Assembly (NCBI GenBank): GCA_963693315.1
Contig: OY856186.1
Coordinates: forward strand, 384,936,031 to 385,000,030
DNA: 64,000 bases
Direction: 5' to 3'
Source of the DNA: Diogma glabrata
Lineage: Eukaryota > Arthropoda > Insecta > Diptera > Cylindrotomidae
Part shown: piece by piece, positions 34,157 through 46,400 of the stretch
Layout: each line of letters begins with the position of its first letter
Numbering within the stretch: position 1 is the stretch's first letter
The notes under the pieces: generated by a model
What the model saw: the letters and a program-made list of their open reading frames with translations, nothing else
What the model was told of the DNA's origin: nothing
Databases searched by the model: none
Made by a program: the position numbers and the translations under genes

Positions 34157-36025
34157 CTAATCTTTTTCTTCACTATTGTGCTTTTTCTGTGAAGGATAGT
34201 TATTAGTATATGTCTTTCGTAAATGAAAATCCACATGTCTCTTGCAGTCCTTCGCCGTTATACCCGAATTGCCGCATATATAGCAATAAACCTTGTATTG
34301 TGGTTTTAGACAGTTCCTATGCGAGTGTCCTAGCTCCTGACAGTTCCAACACTGCAGTCTTGTTGTTAAACCTTTGACTTCGTATTTTGGTCGATACCCT
34401 AGATTTGAATTGCGAAACTCTCTATCTCCTTGATGTTGTAATGAACAAATATAATTACTCTCAATATCCTCGTCTTCAACTACGACATGTTCAGGGATGT
34501 TCTTCGGATTGCCAAAGTATTCTAATCTCTCAGCTTTTGGTTGATGTCTATCGAGGTTAAGATTGGAGCGTGATGTGAACCTACAATCTTCATACTGTTC
34601 ATTTCGTCTATAACTAGCTGGTTCAATACAATTAACGTTTTGATGTCGCATCGGACGTTTATATTGGTCATGTCCACTAATATTTTGTGAGTACGAAGGT
34701 TCCACCATCGAAGAATGTGGCAATTGCATCATACAAAGTCGCCGATCTGCCAACAGTTTGACTTCGTCCATTCTCTTGCACAACCGGATTATTCCATCTA
34801 ATGTTGTCACATCTGTCATTGCCAAGTTATAACTGTACTGTGGCAGCATATTTTTTTGGATAACGTAAACTTTAAAGTTTTCATCTAATGCAGGGTGGGC
34901 TCTACTAAACAAAATCTTTAAATCCGTAATAAAATTTGCAAAGGGTTCCGTACGTCCTTGTAACCGATTGAGAATTTCTTCTCTTAGAAGAAAATCATAA
35001 TGTCGTGGAAGAAACTCTGCTTTTATGTTTTCGACAAACGCTCTCCAGTTATGAAAAGTACCCGCGCTACTCCAGAACCATTTCTCGGCTTTGCTCTTTA
35101 AAAGGAAGTGTATGTTCGCTAAAAGGGAATTCTCATCCACAGATTCACCTCGAGCATATACCTCAACTCTTGACAGAAATTCATTGAGAGATAATCCCTG
35201 GCCATCACCACTAAATTGTATGTTCCACTTATAAATATTTCTGGTTCCACCTTGACGTGAAGTATATCCTTGCAACTGCAGTCTTTGATCATTAGAGTCT
35301 GACCGGTTGTTGTCTGTATTTCGTTGTTGTTCATCGTCCGGGAGAAGAAAACTATGTTTCGATGCATTTCTAAAATTTGATACTAAATTTTCATTTAAAT
35401 GATCATCAGAACGATGGTTAGGATTTAGAAATGAAACATTAAGACTGTTAGATGAAAGTCTTCCTCTACCTCTTCCAACGTTGATTCTGTCAAATTGTTC
35501 TATTAAATTTGGCGATGCCTTGTCATTCTTTTCGCGTTCGATTGATGTTTGAATTCTTTGACTGGATTCTGCGGAAAATCTTCTAGCTGAACTAGGTTCG
35601 TTTGATCCTTCTTCCTCTATCAAATGCTCTGTCTGTTTTAATAACTGTTTAAGGCCTTCGAGGACCTCATTGTAACCTAAAAGCGTATTATCCTTCACTC
35701 TAAGTACCCGATTAACCCATAACCCTGTCCTTGATCTAATTATTGCCAAAAGATCCATATCCTTTTTGTTTTTGGCTAATTCAAATTCATCCGTCAACAT
35801 AGCTAATATTGCACGCGCTTTATCTAATTCCTCTGTAGGGTTACTGAAGCTAAACAATGAAAACAAACCAGATTCCTTACTTTCTTTCGCTAAAGCATTT
35901 CTCAATGCAGATGTTTCGCTTCTTTTTGTGCCTAAACCCTCTACACCTCTGATGTGGAGTTCGTGTCTACGCTCTTCTTCACTTAAGTGTATGGGCTCAT
36001 AAGCGTACTGATCACGAGTTGTCAT
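34157..36025 (-). CDS. Gag polyprotein (duplicate)
   Basis: The same 622-residue product as 26425-28293 with no amino-acid change, including both zinc-knuckle motifs. The truncated copy keeps a 5' LTR, leader and intact gag, so if the LTR promoter is active it could still supply Gag. Confidence 0.9.
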   Translation of the reverse strand: MTTRDQYAYEPIHLSEEERRHELHIRGVEGLGTKRSETSALRNALAKESKESGLFSLFSFSNPTEELDKARAILAMLTDEFELAKNKKDMDLLAIIRSRTGLWVNRVLRVKDNTLLGYNEVLEGLKQLLKQTEHLIEEEGSNEPSSARRFSAESSQRIQTSIEREKNDKASPNLIEQFDRINVGRGRGRLSSNSLNVSFLNPNHRSDDHLNENLVSNFRNASKHSFLLPDDEQQRNTDNNRSDSNDQRLQLQGYTSRQGGTRNIYKWNIQFSGDGQGLSLNEFLSRVEVYARGESVDENSLLANIHFLLKSKAEKWFWSSAGTFHNWRAFVENIKAEFLPRHYDFLLREEILNRLQGRTEPFANFITDLKILFSRAHPALDENFKVYVIQKNMLPQYSYNLAMTDVTTLDGIIRLCKRMDEVKLLADRRLCMMQLPHSSMVEPSYSQNISGHDQYKRPMRHQNVNCIEPASYRRNEQYEDCRFTSRSNLNLDRHQPKAERLEYFGNPKNIPEHVVVEDEDIESNYICSLQHQGDREFRNSNLGYRPKYEVKGLTTRLQCWNCQELGHSHRNCLKPQYKVYCYICGNSGITAKDCKRHVDFHLRKTYTNNYPSQKKHNSEEKD

Positions 36026-37043
36026 GGTTACGATCTAACGAAAACAAACTGTTCCAAAAAGTGCCTAGTAACAATCAAAATACTAAATTTTGAAATGCTG
36101 ACCACAATTCAGAAATATCTAGATTAATTCACCTTTACACAATTTATAAAGTCTGTTTATTGATTGAGTAGAATGCTAATGCAGGTAAACAAGTCCTAAT
36201 ATAATGCGTTCTAGAAAACAATTTAAGAAACAAACCAGCAAGAAGAACAGATAACTAAGAGACCACAATGACAACGTAATATATAATATATAGTTATAAT
36301 AATATATCCAAATAAATTATAATATAAGCAAATCAGTTGAAAAACGTATAATCACATTTGTATGTATAACAAAAAAAAGCGCAAATAAGATTCATGAATA
36401 CACATTTATTGATAAGTTAACAGTAGTATATTAATTAAATTTTCTTTTATTTAACTATTCTCTTACTCAAAACGAATATATTGTAACGGTAATTAAAAAA
36501 AAAATAATATAAAATTTCCAGAAAAATAATGAGTTTATTTTACAAAATTTAGTAAAAAAGAAAAAAAAATCTTTATAGAAAAGAAAAATATAATGGTACC
36601 TTAAAACTTTTTTCCATCGATGTATATCTTATCCTTCCATGTATCAGCTTGCTTCGATAGTAAATGCGTGACGTAATATTCCAAGTCACGTCGTATATAT
36701 TTTCGTTGTTCTTTTTCAGTTTACTTAACCTTTTTTTGACACTTTTTAACAATATAAATATTTTTTTTTACAGTTCTTCTAAACACAAACACAAACATAA
36801 ACTAATGAATACTATGACTTTAAACACTGAACACTAATTCACTAAAACAAACCCATAAACCATAATATTAAATTAACCGCATGCATTACTTCAACACTAA
36901 TACACTAAATTACTAATATATTCACAAAAAAAACAAAAAAAAAATCACAAATATAATGCAGAGCAAACAAAACCACAATTAACTAGCACATTAAACAAAG
37001 ATGTTGTTTTTTCTGGTTGTGATTCCCCGCAAGGGATGCCAAA
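36026..37043 (-). other. 5' leader and primer site (duplicate)
   Basis: It repeats 28294-29311, with the primer site at 37023-37041. One difference is visible: aaagatgttgttt near 37000 against aaagatgtggttt near 29268. Confidence 0.85.
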
Positions 37044-38636
37044 TGTAACGAACCTTTGCCGCCACGCTTAAAAATTTTGGGGATCGGGCCTTTGTTTAAT
37101 GCTGCTGGTAATATTATAAGTTTTGTTTCTCAAACAAAAATTTTTTCACTTAACAACACTATAAAAACAATACAGAACATAAACACAAATTAAACCCAAA
37201 ATACACAATAAATTTCTATTATAACATTACGTTCAATTTATTCACTTGCATTTTTATATTTGATTTTTTTTTTAAATACAGTTTAAATTTTATTACACTA
37301 AATCTAAATTTTGACCTAACAAAAAAATAATAATTTAATAAATTAGGTTTATTGTAAATAATTACGAAACTCAAAGAAAAAAATGTCTAACTTAATAAAT
37401 ATCATTACTCTTTTAACTTCAAATTAATTAAATGAAATACACAAAAAAATAATAAATAGATAAAAATATATACTCAAAAATTTAACTTAACACTAATTTT
37501 AATAATTTAAACCACAAAAAATAAACCTATAACACAAAATAATAATTAAATAAATAAATAAAATTTATACTCATTTTTTTCAATATATTGTTGACGTCCG
37601 GTATTATATTTTTTTTCTCCTTCTTCTGCCCAGATGTGACGCCGCCTTTTTGCCTCTTGAGAGAAACTTCAACCAAGATCGACGTAGAAGAGAAGATCCG
37701 AATTGAACAGCAGATCCAAATAGAATAGTTGATCCAAACAGAATAGCTGATCCAAACAGAATAGTAGATCCAAATAGAATAGTAGATCCAAATAGAATAG
37801 CAGATCCAAATAGAATAGTTGATCCAAACAGAATAGTAGATCCAAATAGAATAGTAGATCCAAATAGAATAGACCGAAGTACGATAAATTTCTGTTTATA
37901 TAGCATTTTGGTTCATGAAACAGGTTTTCACAATTTCCCCAATTAACATTTTTTTTTACAATTATTTCTCCTCTGTGGTGTGACCGTTCAACTGTATGTT
38001 GAATATATTTGTTTCATATAGAATAATTCGCCTAAATGTTGTTTCACCAAGCTTTTATCCAATCGGTTGTATTAATTAGGTTTGAATATTGGACGTTTTG
38101 TATAATTCGCCTAAATGTTTTCACCAAGCTTTTGATCAATCGGTTGTATTATTTATGTTTATGATATTGTGTTCCTTCGTCTATTATTGTTGATGGTCGA
38201 AACATTCCACACAATTTAACAGGTGACATTTTCATTAGCTATTGAATTCTCCCACACGCTAAAGGTTCTTCAAATACGTTTATCTGAGTTGCATCACAAA
38301 TTCTCTTAGATTTCCTTGGTCTTTTTACTTCAGTGAGCTTTCATCGATTTCGAAAAGTTTTTTAACTATAGCAAAAAGTTTGATCACCACCCAAATCGGT
38401 CATTTATAAATCTCCGTTCATTCAGAAAAGAATCCAGTGTTCGTTGGAGACGTTAACATAGAAAAAATGAGTTTTGACGACTAGTTAACTTATAACCTAA
38501 CAATTATATAAATTTAGCCCTGGTTTTAATTGGTTTAAATTATTAAAAGAAAGAAATGGATTTGTAAATTATAAAAAACAGAAAAATGGATTTTGATTCT
38601 ACCATTCTATTCGGGTGTGTCCCGAAGAACGTTACA
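37044..38636 (-). repeat. LTR C, 1593 bp (original 5' LTR or its duplicate)
   Basis: It is the same as LTR B except for one visible base. GAAT follows at 38637-38640, then the genomic flank. It contains the 18-bp minisatellite at about 37692-37875 and its 100-codon frame (37906-37604). Confidence 0.92.
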
Positions 38637-39153
38637 GAATCACTAAAAAAGGATGGAAGAAGGATGCAGTGTCTCATCAAACATAAAAACATAGTGAAAA
38701 AACAACGGCTGTTTTGTTGAAAACAACACCCACTTTCCCACCCTTTGAACAACATACCTCAAAATCTAATAAGTTCTTTCTTATTTCTCTTTTTATGACG
38801 GAACCGTTGGAAAAGTTTCATCAAAATGGCCTCATAACCGTAGGTTTTAGTGTGTGTATAAAGACTCTTAAAAAAAAAAATACCGTAATTAACAAAACTA
38901 TAGCAGGATTCCAAAATTATTACAAATATATTACAAAAATCTTATCTATATAGTTTCAACCAAATTGAATGTCAAAACTTAGTGTTATTGAAGTTTCGCG
39001 CTTCACTTTGTCCTATTTTGAATATTCATGTATATTCATGTAAACCGGTCAACATTTGCGGATCACATACATACCATATTTTCATCAAGAAATGATGCAT
39101 ATGCATTGTAAAAATGGGATTTGAAAACATAAAACTTAATTTTAAAAAAATAC
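38637..39153. repeat. genomic flank (copy 2, contiguous with host DNA)
   Basis: It matches 30905-31421. Unlike copy 1 it continues into unrelated AT-rich DNA (cccacatttt), so this copy is joined to the original flank. Confidence 0.9.
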
Positions 39154-40840
39154 CCACATTTTTTAAAGAGATCAAATTCTGAGAAAGCAATCGTTTATTC
39201 AAATTTTATTATAAATTCCTTACATAATGGTAAACAAAATAGTAGGTCAATGATCTTGGTAATATTATTCATTCTCATGATATTTGTTAAAGAATTTTTC
39301 AGTTTTTTAAATAACTAAAAAGTAAATCAACCGATTTCGGTAGAAAAAAAACTTTGTTCAATGTTACACCATCGATTGGAACCATTTTGGTCTTCATACA
39401 ACGATACACAGTCACCCGCAGATACAGATTTTCAGTTATATATAGTGTTAATAGCTCAGCCGGTCTTGAAACGTTAATACATCATAAGTATTTCGATTTT
39501 GTAAACCCATTATAAAAATAAGCTCAACAAGCCTAATTGTTATTGTTACATGTATAATAAGCATAACAACATCAACAAATCTTTAAAAACAATAAAGAGT
39601 TTATCATATAATTCAAACTCCTACAGCCAACTTAAACCATTTTCTATTTCAAAACATCAAAGTTTTACATTTCTATTAAATACAAAATTAACAATAAATA
39701 TTTAACAAAGCTTTTATTTTCAAAAATAAACTTTCCAAGTTCGAGCAAATTAATCTTAATCCTTATCCAAACCCAAATTTATCATCAAATTTTTAAAACA
39801 ATAATATCAAAAAAATATAAAAAAACATATTACATTTTTGTTGATTCCACTTCCACTTTCCATCACAAAAGAATAAAAATTGTTAGTATAGTAATCTTAA
39901 CGTTTTCATTAGAAATTTTCCGTTTTGTTTTCTCTTATAAAATGAAACAAATAAAAAGATTTGAATGGAAAACAAAATCTTTATTGATTTTTTAGTACTC
40001 GTATACATTTTGTAGTATTTGATAAATTTCTTATATTTTTGGAAAACATTTACAGACGAAAGGTGTAAAATTCCTGTAACTATTACAAAAGTACGAAATA
40101 AGGAAATCACATTCAAAGCTTTTATTTTTTTGGAACACACACTATAAATTTATTGTTTTCGTAAGAGAAACAGTTGACCGAAATTTTTTGTTGCTGCATG
40201 AGACCATTCCCTTTACTTTATAGTTACTGTTTTTGTTCCCCGTCATAGTATCGTTTTGAAAAGTTTTTTTTCGCTGTAAGATTTTCAACTATGCAGTATT
40301 TTAGGAATTCACACGAAAATGACTTGTTTAGAAAATTCCTCGTGGTCACATAAATGATGCAATGAATTGGGTATTATGGAAGAAATAAATTGCCACAATA
40401 CGTTGCTTAAGCAACATTTTTAAAAATATTTACAGCTTAGCAATCTGAGATCCACGCAGTTTGCTTACTTGAATTTTGGTCGAGTTATTTAAGTATTCAA
40501 ATCGTGGCAACAGTTTTTCAGATATCGACAATTGATCACACTAATGTAATGTTTTTACTCATCTGATATCTCAAAATATTGTAATCCATATTCTTTTTTC
40601 TTTAAGAATTGAAACAAAATAAATAATTTTGCGATGCCATTAAATTTTCAAAACTCCGAAATTGATTACTGCAAAACGTTTATTTCTTCCTGGACAAATA
40701 TTTACGATGTATTTTGGTTTCCAAAAAAAAAAAATTAAATTCTAAATGAATCCGTATAAGAAGGTAGCAAAAAATCGGATATTTTTCTGTTTACCATTTT
40801 TTTCAAATTTAAAAATGGATTTTATACGTGACAGTTTTCA
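39154..40840. other. gene-free AT-rich sequence
   Basis: AT-rich without a recognisable gene. The minus-strand open frame at 39883-40140 is rich in Lys, Phe and Tyr and shows no motif. Confidence 0.55.
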
Positions 40841-41036
40841 GATATTTAGGATAACGAATCTAACAAAACCTAAGAGTTCAACTGATATTTTTATTGTTTT
40901 GGTATTTTTTTTCGGTCTATTTTTAAGCATAATCGGTTTTATTGCTGGTTTGCTTGTTTGTTTTAATATTGTTGAAGAAGATTTTAAATTGAATATTCAT
41001 GATAAAAATATTTACATATTTAAATTTTATTTCATT
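40841..41036 (+). CDS. possible small exon with one transmembrane helix
   Basis: An open frame of 104 codons spans 40746-41060. The more protein-like part begins after ttttcag, a good splice acceptor ending at 40840, and reaches a gtaagg donor at 41037. It reads TNLTKPKSSTDIF, then a hydrophobic stretch of about 22 residues (IVLVFFFGLFLSIIGFIAGLL), then acidic residues. This pattern suits an exon of a membrane protein. No family is recognised, and AT-rich DNA yields Phe/Ile/Leu-rich frames by chance. Confidence 0.25.
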
Positions 41037-41060
41037 GTAAGGATTCGGATATGGAACTGA

Positions 41061-43490
41061 GATCTTCATTTGAAATTTTAAAACGTTTATAAATTTTTGA
41101 CATTTTACGATTTAAATAATGAAATCGGTTTAGACGTAAAGAACTATTTATTATTCAGCCCAAATACTATACAACTTCACCATTCTACTTATAACACTGT
41201 TTCTACACCGGTTCATTTACAAATAAGTTTGGGTCTGGATTTCCACTATAAAGCAAAAATTTGTTTTTAAAATTTTGCCTTTCACTTATCTTGTGATTAA
41301 CAGTGCACTACATCAGCATGTTATAAAGTGAATAAAAACTAAACAATGCAATAGGTGGTGAGCCTGTCGTGATGTTGTCAATTTAAGGAACTATTATAGT
41401 GACCTTACAAACGAATTAAACAGATCAAATGTATTAATGTACAAATATTTTAATTAAATTTGCGTCATTTCCTTATTGCTCTTACAACTTAAATTTTCTG
41501 TAAACGATTTAAAATTTACTCTAAAAAATTAACATAATTTCTGTCATATCTTTTGTGAGAACACACATGTTTTTCTAATTAATAAAAGAATATAATCGAA
41601 TGATTTTTTATAGTTATCTACTAGTACAATAAATGAGCAAATATTCTGATGATTTAATAATACATGAAGTAAGAAATTCGCTAAAGAATAACACATTCAT
41701 TAAATGAAGCTATTGCTGTGGGTCTATAGGCAAGTTATACGAACTATAAATGATTTTTTAATTATTTATTCTTATGAGATTAAAAAATAAAATAAACTTT
41801 ACTTTAAAAATCTCTCTTAAAACTATAAAAAACTGGTTTCTGGTATCTGGTATCGGGCATATGGTATTTGATATCTGGTAACTGGTATCTGGTATCGTGT
41901 ATCTGGCTGTTACCTTTGGACCTTTATTATCATAAATAGAAACAAACCGTATCTATTTATCCAAGAGTTATTAATTTTTAAACGATATATGAACGAACGG
42001 ACCATGCGTGGACTCTAACATTTGAATGATCTCTATTGAAGAATATTTTGTCACCTTTTTAGACTTCTAAAACAAACAAAAATTTACTATATCTAACATG
42101 CAACATAAAACTAACAATGTGAGAGACATAAATTAAAATAATGTTGATTAAAGTCGGTCACAAATGGTATTTAAAAAAAATCACTTCTCCCAAAATTTAG
42201 AGCATTGTAGGACATTGTAGGCTTTCACAAATTCATTCATTCATTATTACAAATCATTTCATAGCTTGTTGCCCCAAAAAATTGTACATAATATATGTTT
42301 TGCGTTGAAATAAATCCTTCTCGCTAAATAATGACGACGAGCTAAATTCGACGGCGCTAATTAACATATTAAGCCATATACATTATTTATATGCAACTTT
42401 TTATTCATTCCCATGCGAAGAACATTAGATTAGTTATTTTTACCTTTTTGATCACATTTTCGGCTATCCAATTTATTTTTATCAGTTGCATTATTTTTTT
42501 TCAGTCACTATTCAATTAATTTTGTTTTTTTTTCATTCTAACAGCACCAGTTAAAATTATTCTTTTTATTCAAAAAGAAAACACAAAACTTTGCTACTTG
42601 CAATAATTTTATTTAATTTAATTTAATAATTTTATTTATAAACCATGTTGGAAAAAACACTTGAGGCACTATACTAAAGACAACTTGTCTATTCAGTTTT
42701 GATTTACAACTCAACAACATTTGCAAAAATTTCACTATAAATACCTTTGCTGATTAACCTAAACGAGGGGGAAGAAAGTTAATTGCATATATTTCCTCAT
42801 TGAACTTTGTTCATATCCACACATTTAGGGATGATTAATCCCTAAAAGGATGATTTAGTTCACCAAAAACATATTTACTTGTTTTTTTTTGTTAATTGTT
42901 AAGCATAAACAAAAACTGGGATCACCCTTTTCTTAACAAATAATCAAATCATATCATCATCGAGTTTGTTGCATACATCAATCGGCAAAAAAAACAATGC
43001 ACGCATCGAAACGTTTCAGTAGAGAAACTATATATAAGCATACACATTTTGAGTTCCATTTTTGTATGTTTCAACACAATGAACAATATATAAATCTGAA
43101 AGAGCTCATACATTCTCATTTTTATTTTGTTTCGTGTAATTAAAACGAATAATAAAACAAAATTTTTATACAATAAAAAATGAAAATGCAAAAAAAAACC
43201 AATCCTATTACGATATATTCGAGGGTGAGGTAAAAAGTTACTTGTATTGCATGATCATGTTAATAAAAATGTTATTGAGTAAATATTATGCTAATAAAAA
43301 AATGAAATGCTGTAGTGTTACAGATGATAAATGGAAAAGTGTTTCGCGCCAGGGTTAGTTTTTACTGTTAGACGTAACTACAAAAATCTAACTCCTTTGT
43401 CACACCTTTACTCAAACTCAAATTGTTCTGTATTAGATTGTAGATCTTTTTCAAACAGTTGGAAATCACGCAGTGGGTAGGCATAACATG
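41061..43490. other. gene-free AT-rich sequence with a small satellite island
   Basis: No gene is supported. The one structured part is the heptamer island at 41830-41910. The minus-strand frame at 42949-43191 shows no motif. Confidence 0.55.
41830..41910 (+). repeat. isolated heptamer (TATCTGG) island
   Basis: About ten diverged units (ctggtttctggtatctggta and variants) lie 1.6 kb upstream of the main array and in the same orientation. Confidence 0.85.
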
Positions 43491-46400
43491 GGATCTGGTA
43501 TCTGGTATCTGATATCTGGTATCTGGTATCTGGTACCTGGTATTTGGTATCTGGTTTTTGGTGTCTGGTATCTGATGTCTGGTGTCTGGTATTTGGTATT
43601 TGGTATCTGGTATCTGGTATCTGGTATTTTGGTATCTGGTTTTTGGTATCTGGTATCTGGTATCTGGTATCTGGTATCTGGTTTTCGGTATCTCATGTCT
43701 GATATTTGGTATCTGGTATCTGGTATTTGGTATCTGGTATCTGGTATCTGGTATCTGGTATCTGGTATCTGGTATCTGGTATCTGGTATTTGGTATCTGG
43801 TATCTGGTATCTGGTATCTGGTATCTGGTATCTGGTATCTGGTATCTGGTATCTGGTATCTGGTATCTGGTACCTGGTATCTGGTATATCGTATCTGGTA
43901 TCTGGTATCTGGTATCTGGTATCTGGTATCTGGTATCTGGTATCTGGTATCTGGTATCTGGTATCTGGTATCTGGTATCTGGTATCTGGTATCTGGTATC
44001 TGGTATCTGGTATCTGGTATCTGGTATGTGGTATCTGGTATGGGGTGTCTGGTATCTTGTATTTGGTATCTGGTCTCTGGTTACGTGTGTGGTATGTGGT
44101 ATCTGATAACTAGTATCTGGTATCTGGTATCTGGTCCCTAGTATCTGGTATCTGGTATCTAGTTTCAGGTATACAGTATCTGGTATCTGGTATCTAGCAT
44201 CTGGTATCTGGTATCTGGTATTTGGTATCTGGTTTCTGGTATCTGGTATCTGGTATCTGGTATCTGGTATCTGGTATCTGGTATCTGGTATCTGGTATCT
44301 GGTATCTGGTATCTGGTATCTGGTATCTGGTATCTGGTATCTGGTATCTGGTATCTGGTATCTGGTATCTGGTATCTCGTTTCTGGTATTTGGTATTTGG
44401 TATCTGATTTTTGGTGTCTGGTATCTGGTATCTGGTATATGATATCTGGTATCTGGTATCTGGTATCTGGTATCTGGTATCTGGTATCTGGTATCTGGTA
44501 TCTGGTATTTGGTATCTGGTATCTTGTATCTGGTATCTGCTATCTGGTATCTGGTATCTGGTATCTAGTATCTGGTATCTGGTATCTAGTATCTGGTATC
44601 TGGTATCTGGTATCTGGTATCTGGCAGCTGGTATCTAGTATCTGGTATCTGGTATCTGGTATCTGGTATCTGGTATCTGATATCTGGTATCTGGTACCTG
44701 GTATTTGGTATCTGGTTTTTGGTGTCTGGTATCTGGTGTCTGGTGTCTGGTATTTGGTATTTTGTATATGGTATCTGGCATCTGGTATCTGGTACCTGGT
44801 ATCTGATATCTGATATCTCGTGTCTGGTATTTGGTATCTGGTATCTGGTAACTGGTATCTGGTATCTGGTATCTGGTATATGGTATCTGGTATCTGGTTT
44901 CTGGTACCTGGTTTCATTTTTCTGGTATCTGTTATCTGATATCTGGTATCTGGTATCTGGTATCTGGTATCTGGTATCTGGTATCTGGTATCTGGTATCT
45001 GGTATCTGGTATCTGGTATCTGGTATCTGGTATCTGGTATCTGGTATCTGGTATCTGGTATCTGGTATCCTGTATGTGGTATCTGGTATCTTGTGTCTGG
45101 TATCTGGTATCTGGTATCTGGTATCCGGTATCTGGTATCTGGTATCTGGTTACTTGTATCTGGTGTCTGGTATCTGGTATCTGGTATCTGGTATCTGGTA
45201 TCTGGTATCTGGTATCTGGTATCTGGTATCTGGTATCTGGTATCTGGTATCTAGTATCTGATATCTGGTGTCTGGTATCTGGTATCTGGTATCTGGTATC
45301 TGGTAGCTGGTATCTGGTATCTGGTATCTGGTATCTGGAATCTGGTATCTGGTATCATGTATCTGGTGTCTGGTATCTGGTATCTGGTATCTTGTATCTG
45401 GTATCTGGTATCTGGTATTTGGTATCTGGTATCTGGTGTCTGGTATCTGGTATCTGGTATCTGGTATCTGGTATCTGGTTTCTGGTTTCTGGTCTCTGGT
45501 ATCTGGTATCTGGTATCTGGTATCTGGTATCTGGTATCTGGTATCTGGTATCTGGTATCTGGTATCTGGTATCTGGTATCTGGTATCTAGTATTTAGTAT
45601 CTGGTATCTGGTATATGGTATCTGGTATATGGTATCTGGTATCTGGTATCTGGTACCTGGTATCTGGTCTCTAGTATCTGGTATCTGGTATCTAGTCTCT
45701 GGTATCTGGTATCTGGTATCTGGTATCTGGTATCTGGTATCTGGTATCTGGTATCTGGTATCTGGTATCTGGTATCTGGTATCTGGTATCTGGTATCTAG
45801 TGTCTGGTATCTGGTATCGGGTATCTGGTATCTGGTATCTGGTATCTGGTATCTGGTATCTGGTATCTGGTATCTGGTATCTGGTATCTGGTATCTAGTA
45901 TCTGGTATCTGGTATCTGGTATCTGGTATCTGGTATCTGGTATCTGGTATCTGGTATCTGGTACCTGGTATTTGGTATCTGGTTTTTGGTGTCTGGAATC
46001 TGGTGTCTGGTGTCTGGTGTCTGGTATTTGGTATTTGGTATCTGGTATCTGGTACCTGGTATGTGGTATCTGGTTTTCGGTATCTGGTATCTCGTGTCTG
46101 GTATTTGATATCTGGTAACTGGTATCTGCTATCTGGTATCTGGTATTTGGTATCTGGTATCTGGTATCTGGTATCTGGTATCTGGTATGTGGTATCTGGT
46201 ATGGGGTGTCTGGTATCGTGTATTCGGTATCTGATATCTGGATTCATGTCTGGTACGTGGTATCTGATACTTGGTGTCTGATACTTGGTATCTGGTATCT
46301 GGTTTCTGGTATCTGGTATCTGGTATCTGGTATCTGGTATCTGGTATCTGGTATCTGGTTTCTGGTATCTGGTATCTGGTATCTGGTATCTGGTATCTGG

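Larger units (their letters stand above)
31445..38636 (-). mobile_element. 3'-truncated duplicate of the gypsy element
   Basis: It repeats 23713-30904 at a constant offset of 7732 bp. It contains part of integrase, RNase H, RT, protease, gag, the leader, the primer site and an LTR, but lacks the end of integrase, the 3' region and a 3' LTR. It arose by tandem duplication of the older element and its flank, not by a new insertion. Confidence 0.93.

Noticed and set aside
20596..38636. Two independent retrotransposon insertions sharing an LTR by homologous recombination
   Set aside because: Host flank after LTR B equals that after LTR C and the offset is constant at 7732 bp, so a segmental duplication explains everything.
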